Shown: piece by piece, positions 15,664 through 24,338 of the stretch
Numbering within the stretch: the first letter of the stretch is position 1
How the letters are laid out: every line of letters starts with the position of its first letter
NCBI GenBank assembly: GCA_028292625.1
Contig: JAQGLY010000003.1
Coordinates: 1-57,160, forward strand
Length of the DNA stretch: 57,160 nucleotides
From: Herbaspirillum sp.
GTDB taxonomy: Bacteria > Pseudomonadota > Gammaproteobacteria > Burkholderiales > Burkholderiaceae_D
Reading direction: 5' to 3'
Program-made: the position numbers and the translations under genes
The notes under the pieces: generated by a model
Told to the model about the DNA's origin: nothing
The model's input: the letters and a program-made list of their open reading frames with translations, nothing else
Databases searched by the model: none

Positions 15664-16440
15664 ATGGCTTTACCGTATCTGCAGAATTTTTCGCTGGAAG
15701 GCAGGATCGCACTGATCACCGGCGCGGCGCGCGATATCGGATTGGCCATCGCGCAGGCGATGGCCGGCAGCGGCGCCCATGTGATCCTGAACGGACGCGA
15801 TCCGGCGGCGTTGGCGGACGCGGCGGCGCGTCTGCGGCAGGACGGCTTGTCGGCATCGACGCTGGCGTTCGACGTGGGCGACGCGACGGCGCTGAAACAG
15901 GCGTTCGCCGAGATCGCCGCCCAATATGGACGGCTCGACATCCTGGTCAGCAATGCCGGCCTGCGCAACCGCAAGCCCTTGCAGGATTTCGGCGACGACG
16001 ACCTGCAGCGCATGTTCGACATCAACCTGATCGCGCCGTACCGGCTGGCGCGGGAAGCGGCGCGGCTGATGCTGCCGCAACGCAGCGGGCACCTGATTTT
16101 CGTCACCTCGATCGCCGGGCAGGTCGCACGCGGCGGCGACGCCGTGTACACCGGCGCCAAGCAGGGCGTCACCGGCATGATGCGCGCGCTGGCGGCCGAA
16201 TATGGTCCGCTGGGCATCACCAGCAATGCGATCGCACCGGGCGGCGTGGCCACCACCGCCAATGCCGCGATGCTGGCGGATCCGCAGGCACTGGCGCACT
16301 TCGCCATGCGTACCCCATTGGGGCGCTGGGCGCAACCGCAGGAAATCGCCGGCGCGGCGGTGTTTCTGGCGTCGCCCGCGGCCAGTTATGTGAATGGCCA
16401 CGTGCTGACGGTGGACGGCGGAATGACGATTGCGATGTGA
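15664..16440 (+). CDS. Short-chain dehydrogenase/reductase
   Basis: A 258-aa classical SDR. The cofactor motif TGAARDIG is at residues 19-26, SNAG at 96-99 in place of the usual NNAG, and the catalytic Ser149, Tyr162 and Lys166 are in VTSIAG and YTGAK. The end VNGHVLTVDGGMTIAM is typical of FabG-like members and gluconate 5-dehydrogenases. An AGGAGA site at about 15650 supports the ATG at 15664. A slightly longer frame from 15621 is out of register and is a shadow. Substrate unknown; no operon partner. Confidence 0.88.
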   Translation: MALPYLQNFSLEGRIALITGAARDIGLAIAQAMAGSGAHVILNGRDPAALADAAARLRQDGLSASTLAFDVGDATALKQAFAEIAAQYGRLDILVSNAGLRNRKPLQDFGDDDLQRMFDINLIAPYRLAREAARLMLPQRSGHLIFVTSIAGQVARGGDAVYTGAKQGVTGMMRALAAEYGPLGITSNAIAPGGVATTANAAMLADPQALAHFAMRTPLGRWAQPQEIAGAAVFLASPAASYVNGHVLTVDGGMTIAM

Positions 16441-16916
16441 TGCGCTGCAAATAGACATCCCGCCAACACGACAGCCGCCGGCATTCGAAACCGCGCCGGC
16501 ATATCCGGGCTACGATTTTGCGGCCGTATAAAAAATAATACATCGCTGCAAAAGGCACCCGGTCCTTGCGCCTTTCCATGAGCGCCATTGTCACTTGATT
16601 CATTCGAAGCGGCGGACACCCGGGCCGGCAATGGATTTGCATTGGCAATCGTACAACAACAGCCGCTTCGGCGTTTTCAGCGGAAGCGCCGAAGCGATGG
16701 CAATGGCATGGAATTTGCTCAAGCAATCGCTGGTCGTGTAGTGTCGCGATTCAAAGATGCAGCTTGAATTGCGATCGGTTCACGATCGTCCTTTATCTGT
16801 CCAGTCCTGCGAAGTCGGTTCAAAAAGCAACTGAATAAAAACAAACCGGTCCGGCCATATTCACGCGGGTCGAAAAAATATCTATCACCGATACATATTC
16901 ACCATGGAGACAGACC
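16441..16916. other. 476-bp intergenic region upstream of the first binding protein gene
   Basis: No gene is recognised. A sigma-54 type promoter match lies at 16704-16718. GC-rich inverted segments (GCCGGC at about 16483 and 16497) occur just after the SDR stop without a T tract. The leader from the predicted start (about 16730) to the ATG at 16917 would be close to 190 nt, long enough for leader control, but no known riboswitch fold was recognised. Confidence 0.5.
16704..16718 (+). promoter_or_regulatory. Sigma-54 promoter candidate for the binding protein gene
   Basis: TGGCATGGAATTTGCT matches TGGCACG-N4-TTGCW at all fixed positions but one, with correct GG/GC spacing. It is 200 bp upstream of the binding protein ATG. 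No full NtrC palindrome was seen upstream, so the activator is unknown. Confidence 0.5.
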
Positions 16917-18506
16917 ATGCTTCACGCAACATCCGCTATCCATCGCATCGCCTGCGCCATCATGACGGCCCTTTGCCTGAGCTGCGCCGCCACGGCACAG
17001 GCGCAGACGCAGACCATTACCGTCGTCATGCATGTGAGCCTGCGTTCACTGGACCCGGTGATTTCCACCACTGAAATCGTCCGCAACTATGGCTACATGG
17101 TGTACGACACCTTGCTGGCGCGCGATGCGAAAGACCAGGTGCAGCCTCAAATGGCGGAGAAGTGGACCGTCTCGCCCGACGGCAAGGCCTATACCTTTAC
17201 GCTGCGCGACGGTCTCAAATGGCATGACGGCGCGCCCGTCACCGCGGACGACTGCGTGGCCTCGATCCGGCGTTGGGCTACTCAGGACAAACTCGGCCAG
17301 GTAATGACCGCGCTGATGGCCGACATGAAAGTGATTGACGCCAAAACCTTCACCATGACCTTCAAGGAACCGACGAACATCGTCCTGCGCGCGCTGTCCA
17401 GGCCGAGCAATCTTCCCGCTTTCATGATGCCGCTGCGCGTCGCGCAAACGCCGCCGGGCGTGCCGATCAAGGAGACCATCGGTTCGGGGCCCTTCCGCTT
17501 CGTCAACGCCGAATACCGTCCCGGCGTACAGGCGATGTTTGAAAAATTCAAGGATTATGTGCCGCGCCGCGAACCGGCCAGCGGATTGGCCGGCGGCAAG
17601 GTGGTCAAGGTCGACCGGGTGAAATGGCTATCCATCTCCGATCCGATGACGGCCGTCAACGCCTTGCTGAACAATGAAATCGACGTTCTCGAGGACCTGC
17701 CGGAGGATTTGCTGCCGATGGTCGAAAACAACCCGGATGTCGTCCTCACGGAATACAAGGAACAGGGCCAGGAAAGCCTGGTCCGACTCAACCACACGCA
17801 GCCGCCATTCAACAACAAGCTGATCCGCCAGGCCGCATTGCGCGCGATGGATCAGGAAGCCGTGCTGCAGGCGCAGGTCGGCAATCCGAAATACTACCGG
17901 GTTTGCGCATCCCTGTACGGCTGCGACAGCATATACGCGACTAACGTGGATGCCGACAAGTTCGTCAAGGGCGATCCGGTCAAGGCCGCCGCCATGCTCA
18001 AGGCCGCCAAGTACGACGGCACGCCGGTGGTGATCCTGCGCCCCACCGACGATGCCGCCTCCGGGGCCATGCCTCCGGTCTATGCGCAAGCGTTGCGCAA
18101 GGCCGGCTTCAATGTCCAGGTGCAAGACATGGATGGCGCGACCGTGACCGTACGCCGCACGTCCAAAGAACCCATTTCCAAAGGCGGCTGGAGCATCTTC
18201 AGCACCATGAGTCCGCTGTCCGCGCTGGCCGACCCGGTGGGTTCCCAGACCATCGCCGCCAATGGCGCCGGGGCCTGGTTCGGCTGGCCCGACGTGCCGG
18301 CCATAGAAGTCCTGCGCCTGAAGATGGCGCGCACCAGCGATCTGGCCGAGCAAAAGAAAATCGCGGTGCAACTTCAGCGTCTGGCGATTGACGAAGTGAC
18401 TGTCATCCCGCTGGGCGAGCGATCGATCATTACCGCCACGCGCAAGAACGTGAGTCATCAGGTGCGCGCCGCGGTCCCGGTGTTCTGGGACATGACCAAG
18501 TCTTAG
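16917..18506 (+). CDS. Peptide-type ABC transporter substrate-binding protein (SBP_bac_5)
   Basis: A 529-aa periplasmic binding protein of the DppA/OppA family. It has a signal peptide at residues 1 to about 29 (cleavage near AQAQ), then the family entry LRSLDPVISTTEIVRNYGYMVYDTL, the WTVSPDGKAYTFTLRDGLKWHDG block and GSGPFRF. The ligand could be a di/oligopeptide or other amidated compound. No permease or ATPase gene is adjacent, so it is an orphan that must use components encoded elsewhere. A GGAGA site precedes the ATG. Its stop lies 2 bp from the stop of the convergent serine hydrolase. Confidence 0.88.
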   Translation: MLHATSAIHRIACAIMTALCLSCAATAQAQTQTITVVMHVSLRSLDPVISTTEIVRNYGYMVYDTLLARDAKDQVQPQMAEKWTVSPDGKAYTFTLRDGLKWHDGAPVTADDCVASIRRWATQDKLGQVMTALMADMKVIDAKTFTMTFKEPTNIVLRALSRPSNLPAFMMPLRVAQTPPGVPIKETIGSGPFRFVNAEYRPGVQAMFEKFKDYVPRREPASGLAGGKVVKVDRVKWLSISDPMTAVNALLNNEIDVLEDLPEDLLPMVENNPDVVLTEYKEQGQESLVRLNHTQPPFNNKLIRQAALRAMDQEAVLQAQVGNPKYYRVCASLYGCDSIYATNVDADKFVKGDPVKAAAMLKAAKYDGTPVVILRPTDDAASGAMPPVYAQALRKAGFNVQVQDMDGATVTVRRTSKEPISKGGWSIFSTMSPLSALADPVGSQTIAANGAGAWFGWPDVPAIEVLRLKMARTSDLAEQKKIAVQLQRLAIDEVTVIPLGERSIITATRKNVSHQVRAAVPVFWDMTKS

Positions 18507-18507
18507 C

Positions 18508-19563
18508 TTACAAGGCGTCGACCGCCTTGAGCACCTGTCCGAAAAATGCATCGGCGTGCGCCGGGTTGAGCCAGCGCACCACGACGGACAGGCGGCGTTC
18601 CGGTTCGATCCAGGTGAACGAGGAACCCGCGCCGATAAAGAAGTAGCTGGAAGCCGGCGCGCTCGGAAACACGATGCCCTGATGATTGAGCCAGACCAGA
18701 TAGCCATAGGTCGGCAGGATCGCGCACGGCGTCAGCATGCGCCGCAGCCATTCGGCGGAGATGACCTGGCGGCCATCGTCGGCCTGGCCCTGATTGAGGA
18801 ACATCCGGGCCACCTTCATCTGGTCGTTGGCGCTGATCGACAGACCGCCGCCCCAATGCGTGCCGCCCGGCACCGACTGCACGCGCCGTCCGCCCAGGTC
18901 GACCCAGGCGTTGTCGTAGCCTATCCATTGCCAGTTCTCGCTGGCGCCGATCGGCTTCATGATGGCCTCGCCGAACACCTCCGGCAGCGGCCGGCCGAAC
19001 AGGTGCATCAGCGCCAGCGAAAGCTGGTTGATGCGCACGTCGTTGTATTCCCAATGCGTGCCCGGGGTTTCCAATGGCCGCACCTGGCCCTTCTTGCCGG
19101 CGGGCGGCTTGCCGAACGCCGACGCACGATAGTGATCGGCCCGATCGGGCAGCCCGAAACATTCGCCTTGCCATTCGCTGGTTTGGGTCAGCAGATGCGC
19201 CCAGGTCACGCTGGCATTGTGGGCGTCATCGAAGCCGATACCCGGAACCCGCACGCACACCGGTTCGTCGACATCGGGCAGCAAGTCGCGATCGTAGGCG
19301 ACGCCGGCCAGCAGCGCGAGATAGGTCTTGGCAATGCTGAAGGTCAGGTCGGCGCGGTCGGGCTCGCCCCACGATGCCAGCGGCCGGCCGTCCAGTTCGA
19401 TGGCGCCGGACACCGGACCGCGATCGTGCACCGGTCCGAACAGGCGGTTCCATGGCGGCGGATCGTTGGGATGCACGCCCCACACGCCATCGACACTGCG
19501 GTCCCAAAGCGATTCATGATCGATCGCGAATTGCACGGCTTGCTGGATATCTACAGATGACAT
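18508..19563 (-). CDS. Serine hydrolase of the beta-lactamase / class C PBP family
   Basis: A 351-aa penicillin-binding-protein-fold serine hydrolase. The SxxK motif is SIAK at residues 76-79 (nucleophile Ser76), the second motif is YND at 173-175 (YxN type), and HWGGG occupies the region of the third (KTG/HxG) motif. There is no signal peptide, so it is probably cytoplasmic, unlike true beta-lactamases; esterase, amidase or D-aminopeptidase activity is more likely. An AAGGA site precedes the ATG. It lies 52 bp downstream of another ABC binding protein on the same strand, so the two may work on one imported amide or peptide. Confidence 0.85.
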   Translation of the reverse strand: MSSVDIQQAVQFAIDHESLWDRSVDGVWGVHPNDPPPWNRLFGPVHDRGPVSGAIELDGRPLASWGEPDRADLTFSIAKTYLALLAGVAYDRDLLPDVDEPVCVRVPGIGFDDAHNASVTWAHLLTQTSEWQGECFGLPDRADHYRASAFGKPPAGKKGQVRPLETPGTHWEYNDVRINQLSLALMHLFGRPLPEVFGEAIMKPIGASENWQWIGYDNAWVDLGGRRVQSVPGGTHWGGGLSISANDQMKVARMFLNQGQADDGRQVISAEWLRRMLTPCAILPTYGYLVWLNHQGIVFPSAPASSYFFIGAGSSFTWIEPERRLSVVVRWLNPAHADAFFGQVLKAVDAL

Positions 19564-19615
19564 ACGGGTCCTTGTTGTGAATTCAATATATTCGGTCGCG
19601 TTCAGGCGAATAGCC

Positions 19616-21241
19616 TCAATGGAGACTGATCAGGCTCAGGTCGACCAGCCAGGACTGCGCCGAGACGAAGCCATGCACCTTTTTACTCATCGCGCGCGGA
19701 TTCAGATCGTGCACCACATACAGCCATGGCGGATTATCCACCAGGCGTTCATGCGCGATGCGGTACGAGGCCTGTATCGTTGCATTGTCGGTGGCATTGG
19801 CCGCCTTATCCAGCGCCGCCTCGAATTTATCGTCCTTCCAGTGTTCGAAATTATTGCCGGCCGGCGTGGCGTTGGCCGCGGCGAAATAGCGCACCATATA
19901 ACTGAGGTCGATCGACGCGGAGCTGACATTGAGCGCCATCGCGCCATGCAGCCCGGGATTCTCGGGAGTCAGGCGCGCCGAGCTGGACAGCATTTGCCAT
20001 TCCACCACATCGAAGGTCACATCCACGCCGCAAGCCTGCTTCAGGTTTTGCTGCAGCAACTCATTCATCGGCAACGGCAGCATCTGGCCGGAGCCGGAAT
20101 TGGAAATCATCACCTTGAACGCCAGCGGCTTCTGCGCGGTATAGCCGGCTTCGGCCAGCAAGGCCTTGCCCTTGGCCGGATCGAAATTGTAGTGATTGAC
20201 CGGGTTGCCGAAAGCCGGATCGTTCGATTTGAGCCAGCCCACGGCCGGTTCGGCGGTGCCGTTGAGCAGCGCCACGACGGCGCTGCGATCGACGCAATAG
20301 TTCAGCGCCTGCCGCACGCGCACGTCCTTGAACGGACTGTCGGCGACGCTCATGTTGTACATCCACGGCCAGACATGCGGATACGAATTGGTCGAGACGA
20401 CGAAACCGGCGGCCTTCAACGATGGAATGCCGTCGGGCGGCGGTGCTTCGATCCAATCGACCTGACCCGAGCGCAGCGCGGCGAGACGGGTGTTGGCTTC
20501 CGGGATCGGCAGCAGCAGCACGGAATCGACCTTGGCCTTATGCGCCGGATCCCAATAGCCGTCCCAGCGCGCCAGCCGCACCGATTGGCGCGGCGTCACC
20601 TGGGTGATGCGGAACGGCCCGGTGCCGGCGGCCGGCAACGTGGCGACGCGCGCCCAATCGTGACCGGCCTTCTCGAACGAAGCCGGCGAGGTGAACAGCA
20701 CATAAACCACCATCGACAAGAAATAGGAGGCCGGCTGGGTCGTCGTAAACGAGACCGTGTAGTCGTCGATCTTCTTGTAGCTGGCCAGTATCGGCATGCG
20801 AACACGGGTAAGGCCGGAGGCCGCCGCCTCGAACTGCGGACTGTCTTTTTTTAAGTAGCGGTCCAGATTCCAGATCACCGCATCGGCATTGAAATCGGTG
20901 CCGTCATGAAACTTCACGCCGTGCCGCAGATGGAAGATCCAGGTTTTCTTGTCGTTCTTCGCCTGCTCCCAGCTTTCGGCCAGGCCCGGCCGCAGGGTCG
21001 CCTTCCGATCGGCATGACTCAAATCCCACAGCACCAGCGATTCGAAGATCGGATAACCGAGAAAACGCATGCCTTCCCAGCCGTTGTTCGGCATGCCGGT
21101 GGTGGTCGGGATATCGGCCGCGGTCATCGCGATGCGTAAGGTCTCTTCGGCCATCGCGGGCGGCGACAAGGTCAGCGCAGCGGTCAGGCCCAAGGCCAAA
21201 GTCAAACTGGGGAGAATTGCACGGAAGCGACGGGTAGGCAT
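19616..21241 (-). CDS. Second peptide-type ABC transporter substrate-binding protein (SBP_bac_5)
   Basis: A 541-aa periplasmic binding protein with a signal peptide (residues 1 to about 31, cleavage after AMA). The family blocks WIFHLRHGVKFHDGTDFNADAV, GTGPFRITQV, VDWIEAPPPDG and PFKDVRVRQALNYCVDR are clear. Like the protein starting at 16917 it has no transporter partners nearby. Co-directional with and 52 bp upstream of the serine hydrolase, so probably one transcript. A weak sigma-54-like element lies about 100 bp upstream. The ligand is unknown. Confidence 0.88.
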   Translation of the reverse strand: MPTRRFRAILPSLTLALGLTAALTLSPPAMAEETLRIAMTAADIPTTTGMPNNGWEGMRFLGYPIFESLVLWDLSHADRKATLRPGLAESWEQAKNDKKTWIFHLRHGVKFHDGTDFNADAVIWNLDRYLKKDSPQFEAAASGLTRVRMPILASYKKIDDYTVSFTTTQPASYFLSMVVYVLFTSPASFEKAGHDWARVATLPAAGTGPFRITQVTPRQSVRLARWDGYWDPAHKAKVDSVLLLPIPEANTRLAALRSGQVDWIEAPPPDGIPSLKAAGFVVSTNSYPHVWPWMYNMSVADSPFKDVRVRQALNYCVDRSAVVALLNGTAEPAVGWLKSNDPAFGNPVNHYNFDPAKGKALLAEAGYTAQKPLAFKVMISNSGSGQMLPLPMNELLQQNLKQACGVDVTFDVVEWQMLSSSARLTPENPGLHGAMALNVSSASIDLSYMVRYFAAANATPAGNNFEHWKDDKFEAALDKAANATDNATIQASYRIAHERLVDNPPWLYVVHDLNPRAMSKKVHGFVSAQSWLVDLSLISLH

Positions 21242-21341
21242 GGTGGACGGATTTTCCTATGGGACGCTGGTGAGGAAAGATGCAGAAGCCGCGCAGCGTC
21301 GCGATCTCAGACATGGCTTGCAGAATACCGCTTGCCTCATA

Positions 21342-21356
21342 GCAAATAATATGCCC
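21342..21356 (-). promoter_or_regulatory. Weak sigma-54-like element upstream of the second binding protein
   Basis: Minus strand GGGCATATTATTTGCT keeps the GG and GC dinucleotides at exact spacing but differs from consensus at three positions. It is about 100 bp upstream of the ATG at 21241. On its own this would be weak; it is noted because the sister gene has a better match. Confidence 0.3.
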
Positions 21357-21450
21357 GCATCTTGGTGCATAGACGATGAATTTCGCAACAAAACAGGCCG
21401 CGCCTTGCGCCACCATGTCGCATGCGCACCAAACTCGGGCGGAAATTCAT

Positions 21451-22086
21451 CTATTGCAGCTGCCGCCGGCTGAACCAACCCGCAAGCGATAGACGATTGC
21501 GCGTCGCCGGCAGCACTTCGTGCAGCATGTCGGCGGATAAAAACAGCACCAGCCGGCTGCCTAGCGGCGTAATATCTTCGGTGCATTTGCCATGCGGATG
21601 CAGTCGCAAGGCGCCGCCCTGTTCCGGCAACCAGTCTTGATTCAGATAAATCACCACCGATACCGTACGGCAGTCATCGTCGCGAAAGCGATCCAGATGT
21701 TTCAGATAGGAAGCGCCCGGCAAGTAAAACGCAAAGTGGCTTTCGTACTCCTCCAGCCCCAGAAACAGACTTCGGTTCAGCGCCACGCGCAAGGCCTCCA
21801 TGATGTGCAGATAACGGTCGCAGGCCGCCGACTGTCCGGCTTCAAGCCAGAGGATGCGGTCGCCGCGGATCTTAGAGCGCGCTTGTGTTGCGCCACGGCC
21901 AGTGCCGGCCAGCTTCAGTGCGCCGGCTGTTGCCAATACGCTGCATTGCGCCGCCAGTTCACGGGTCAGCTCCTCCGGCAAAAAGATATTTTGCTGCGAC
22001 CAGCCGTGCGCAAGCAGGTTGTCGGCTATATTGAGTTGCAGCGCATCGCTGAAATACTCGGAGCAAGCAGGAGATTCTAAAAGCAT
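21451..22086 (-). CDS. 2OG-Fe(II) oxygenase, prolyl-4-hydroxylase-like (SM-20 type)
   Basis: A 211-aa protein of the P4H-like 2-oxoglutarate/Fe(II) dioxygenase group. The iron triad is visible as KHLDRF (HxD) followed later by MLHEVLPA (His), with the 2OG-binding Arg in ATRNRLSLAGWF. SVVIYLNQDW and GGALRLHPHG are typical of SM-20/EGLN-like bacterial proteins. The start may be the ATG at 22086 or a GTG at 22092. Its substrate (possibly a protein prolyl residue) is unknown. It is unrelated in subfamily to the dioxygenase of the rut operon. Confidence 0.82.
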   Translation of the reverse strand: MLLESPACSEYFSDALQLNIADNLLAHGWSQQNIFLPEELTRELAAQCSVLATAGALKLAGTGRGATQARSKIRGDRILWLEAGQSAACDRYLHIMEALRVALNRSLFLGLEEYESHFAFYLPGASYLKHLDRFRDDDCRTVSVVIYLNQDWLPEQGGALRLHPHGKCTEDITPLGSRLVLFLSADMLHEVLPATRNRLSLAGWFSRRQLQ

Positions 22087-22184
22087 CGCCACAGTTCTTT
22101 CCCGGAAAACGTGCTTTAACTGCAGATAGTCGACAGCCCGTTTTCTGTTCCAACGCCGCCGCCATCAACATACAGAGGAAAATC

Positions 22185-22670
22185 ATGAAAACCAGCATAC
22201 TCTTATCCGCCGTCGTCGCCGTGGTCCTGACCGGGTGCGCGGCAACGCCTTCGGATTCGCTGACAGCGTCGGCGAGAACGGAGGTCTGCAAGGCCAGCGA
22301 TGAGCAAGAAATTTCGGCTTTGTTCGACCGATGGAATCTATCGCTGCAGAGCGGCGACCCGCACAAGGTGGCCGCCAATTACGCCGAGCGCTCCATCCTC
22401 CTTCCCACCGTTTCGAACCAACCGCGATTGACCGCGGCCGAGAAGGAAGATTACTTCCATCACTTTCTTGAAAATAAACCTGTGGGGAAAATCGATTTCA
22501 GAATGATAGAAATCGATTGCAATACAGCGGTCGACGCCGGACTATACACCTTCACGTTCGGCACCACCGGCGCCCAGGTCAAGGCGCGCTATACATACAC
22601 TTATAAGTGGGATGGAAGCCAATGGCTGATCACCAGCCATCACTCTTCAGCGATGCCAGAAAAAACTTAA
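22185..22670 (+). CDS. Small lipoprotein with SnoaL/DUF4440-like domain
   Basis: A 161-aa protein with a lipoprotein signal, LTGCAA lipobox with Cys18, followed by a cystatin/NTF2-type domain: EISALFDRWNLSLQSGDPHKVAANYAERS is the usual start of SnoaL-like / calcium-kinase-association-like proteins, ending in YTYKWDGSQWLITSHHSS. The function of these secreted domains is generally unknown. A GAGGAAA ribosome site precedes the ATG. It is transcribed alone and converges with the last gene of the rut operon. Confidence 0.82.
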   Translation: MKTSILLSAVVAVVLTGCAATPSDSLTASARTEVCKASDEQEISALFDRWNLSLQSGDPHKVAANYAERSILLPTVSNQPRLTAAEKEDYFHHFLENKPVGKIDFRMIEIDCNTAVDAGLYTFTFGTTGAQVKARYTYTYKWDGSQWLITSHHSSAMPEKT

Positions 22671-22713
22671 GAAATTCCCGGCGAAATCAGGGCCAGTCAA
22701 CAGGGCCGAGGCC

Positions 22714-23403
22714 CTAGCGGCCGGTCAACGCCGAGCGCCACTGATCGAGCAAATCCCCGGACTGCATCACCAGCCCCAAATGCAGGGATACGATGCTCAA
22801 TCCGGACGATTCCACATGCGCATCGGTGCCACGCACCAGGTCCCGCAAAACGATCACGCGATAGTTGTGATTGTTCGCATCGAATGCGGTATTCAAGACG
22901 CAGCAATCGGTCATGCCGCCGTTCAACACGACGGTGGTGATACCCTGATTGCGCAACAGGAAATCCAGATCGGTCGGATAAAAAGCCGACAGGCGGCGCT
23001 TGTTCGCCACCATCATGTCGCCGGGCGCAAGGTGCGTGAGGTGTTCAGTCCAGCGGCTGCCTTCGATCGCATGCGCATCGGCATTCGGAATGTCGCCGAC
23101 ATGCAGCGGAAAAGTGCGGCGCCAGGCGGCGGGAATGCCGTTGATGTCATCCACCCCGCCGCTGCGCAATACCGACTTCACATGAACGATGCGCACCCCG
23201 AGCGCGCGCGCCTGTTCGTGAAAGGCATCCAGCGGCGCCACCAGTTCGCGCGCCCGCGGCGCGGGGCATGGACAATCGATGGAAGGCTCGAGATGACCCC
23301 TGTGCATGTCGATCGAAATCACTGCCGTGGTGGATGGATCGAGATAATCCGCAAAGCGCGCATCGTCCAGCTCGCGCAACTGCTCGTATACATAGGCACG
23401 CAT
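22714..23403 (-). CDS. Isochorismatase-fold cysteine amidohydrolase, last gene of the rut operon
   Basis: A 229-aa cysteine hydrolase of the isochorismatase superfamily. The triad is visible: Asp32 in VISIDMHRGHL, Lys135 in ANKRRLSAFY and Cys168 in GGMTDCCVLNT. This is a different subfamily from the RutB in the same operon (little identity outside the triad), so it is not a duplicate by recent copying. Family members cleave ureido or amide bonds (N-carbamoylsarcosine, biuret, ureidoacrylate). The ATG at 23403 is 2 bp after the permease stop, behind a GAGAGGGG site; a TTG at 23409 is an alternative. It probably releases ammonia or carbamate from a compound brought in by the importer, by context. 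Confidence 0.85.
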   Translation of the reverse strand: MRAYVYEQLRELDDARFADYLDPSTTAVISIDMHRGHLEPSIDCPCPAPRARELVAPLDAFHEQARALGVRIVHVKSVLRSGGVDDINGIPAAWRRTFPLHVGDIPNADAHAIEGSRWTEHLTHLAPGDMMVANKRRLSAFYPTDLDFLLRNQGITTVVLNGGMTDCCVLNTAFDANNHNYRVIVLRDLVRGTDAHVESSGLSIVSLHLGLVMQSGDLLDQWRSALTGR

Positions 23404-23405
23404 GC

Positions 23406-24338
23406 TCAACCCCTCTCTTCTCGTATATAGGGCTGGCCGAGCGCGCCCGGTTCGCCGTCATTGCCGCCGCGCGCCAGCGCCACCCAGATCATCACCGCCA
23501 GCGTCACGGCATAGGGTGTCATCAGCACGAAATACTGCGGCAGCTGTATGCCGGCGGCGGCCAATTGCGGAATCAGCGCTTCGACGCAACCGAACAGCAC
23601 GGCCCCGGCCAAAGCGCGCCAGGGCGACCAGCGCGCGAAAATCACCAGCCCTACCGCAATCCAGCCGCGCCCGCCTGTCATCCCCGCTATCCATAACTTG
23701 GTGCTGAGCACCGCAATATAGGCGCCGGCCAGCCCGACCAGCGCGGCGCCGGCCAGCACCGCCAGAAAACGATAGCGAACAACGCCGATGCCCGCGGCGT
23801 CGGCCGCCTGCGGATTTTCACCGACGGCGCGCAAACGCATGCCGGTCATCGAACGCCGCAAAAACCATACCACGCCGAAAAAGAAGAACGGCAACGCATA
23901 CACCACCACGTTTTGCGTAAACAGCGCATGCCCCAGCACCGGCAAGGTCGACAACGGCCCCAGCGCAATCGCATCGAGACCCGCGACCGGACGATTGGTC
24001 CAGCCGCACAGCGTGCCGAGCAAGGCGGTCAGGCCCTGGCAGAAAAACACCAGGGCCAGGCCTGCGATCACCTGATTGACCCGCAGCAACACCACCATCG
24101 TCGCAAACAGCACGGACACCAGCGACGCCGCCAGCATCGCCAGCAACAGGGCCACGCCGCTGTTGCCGAAACTCAGCTGCGCCGCGACGCCGGCCAGCGC
24201 GCCGACCAGCATCAGCCCCTCGGCGCCGAGCGAGAGCACGCCCGAGCGCTCCGTCAGGATCAATCCCAGCGCCGCCAGCGCATAAGGCACGGCGAAGTCG
24301 GGCGCATTGCCCAGCCAGTTGCCGATGAACGCCATCAT
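23406..24338 (-). CDS. ABC transporter permease, BMP/nucleoside importer type (second permease)
   Basis: A 310-aa polytopic membrane protein of the BPD_transp_2 family. GVLSLGAEGLMLVGALAG and the MTGMRLRAVGENPQAADAAGI block are the typical features of the YufQ/NupC-type permease of BMP importers. About eight to nine helices are predicted. The start overlaps the first permease stop in an ATGA at 24335-24338. It forms the channel with the upstream permease and the duplex ATPase. Confidence 0.9.
   Translation of the reverse strand: MMAFIGNWLGNAPDFAVPYALAALGLILTERSGVLSLGAEGLMLVGALAGVAAQLSFGNSGVALLLAMLAASLVSVLFATMVVLLRVNQVIAGLALVFFCQGLTALLGTLCGWTNRPVAGLDAIALGPLSTLPVLGHALFTQNVVVYALPFFFFGVVWFLRRSMTGMRLRAVGENPQAADAAGIGVVRYRFLAVLAGAALVGLAGAYIAVLSTKLWIAGMTGGRGWIAVGLVIFARWSPWRALAGAVLFGCVEALIPQLAAAGIQLPQYFVLMTPYAVTLAVMIWVALARGGNDGEPGALGQPYIREERG

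Noticed and set aside
15621..16454. 277-aa frame overlapping the SDR gene in another phase
   Set aside because: The SDR frame has all catalytic motifs and a good ribosome site; the other frame is Arg/Gly-rich with no recognisable motif.
22690..22720. Terminator between the rut operon end and the lipoprotein gene
   Set aside because: AGGGCC-GA-GGCCCT could pair, but the loop is only 2 nt and there is no T tract on either strand.
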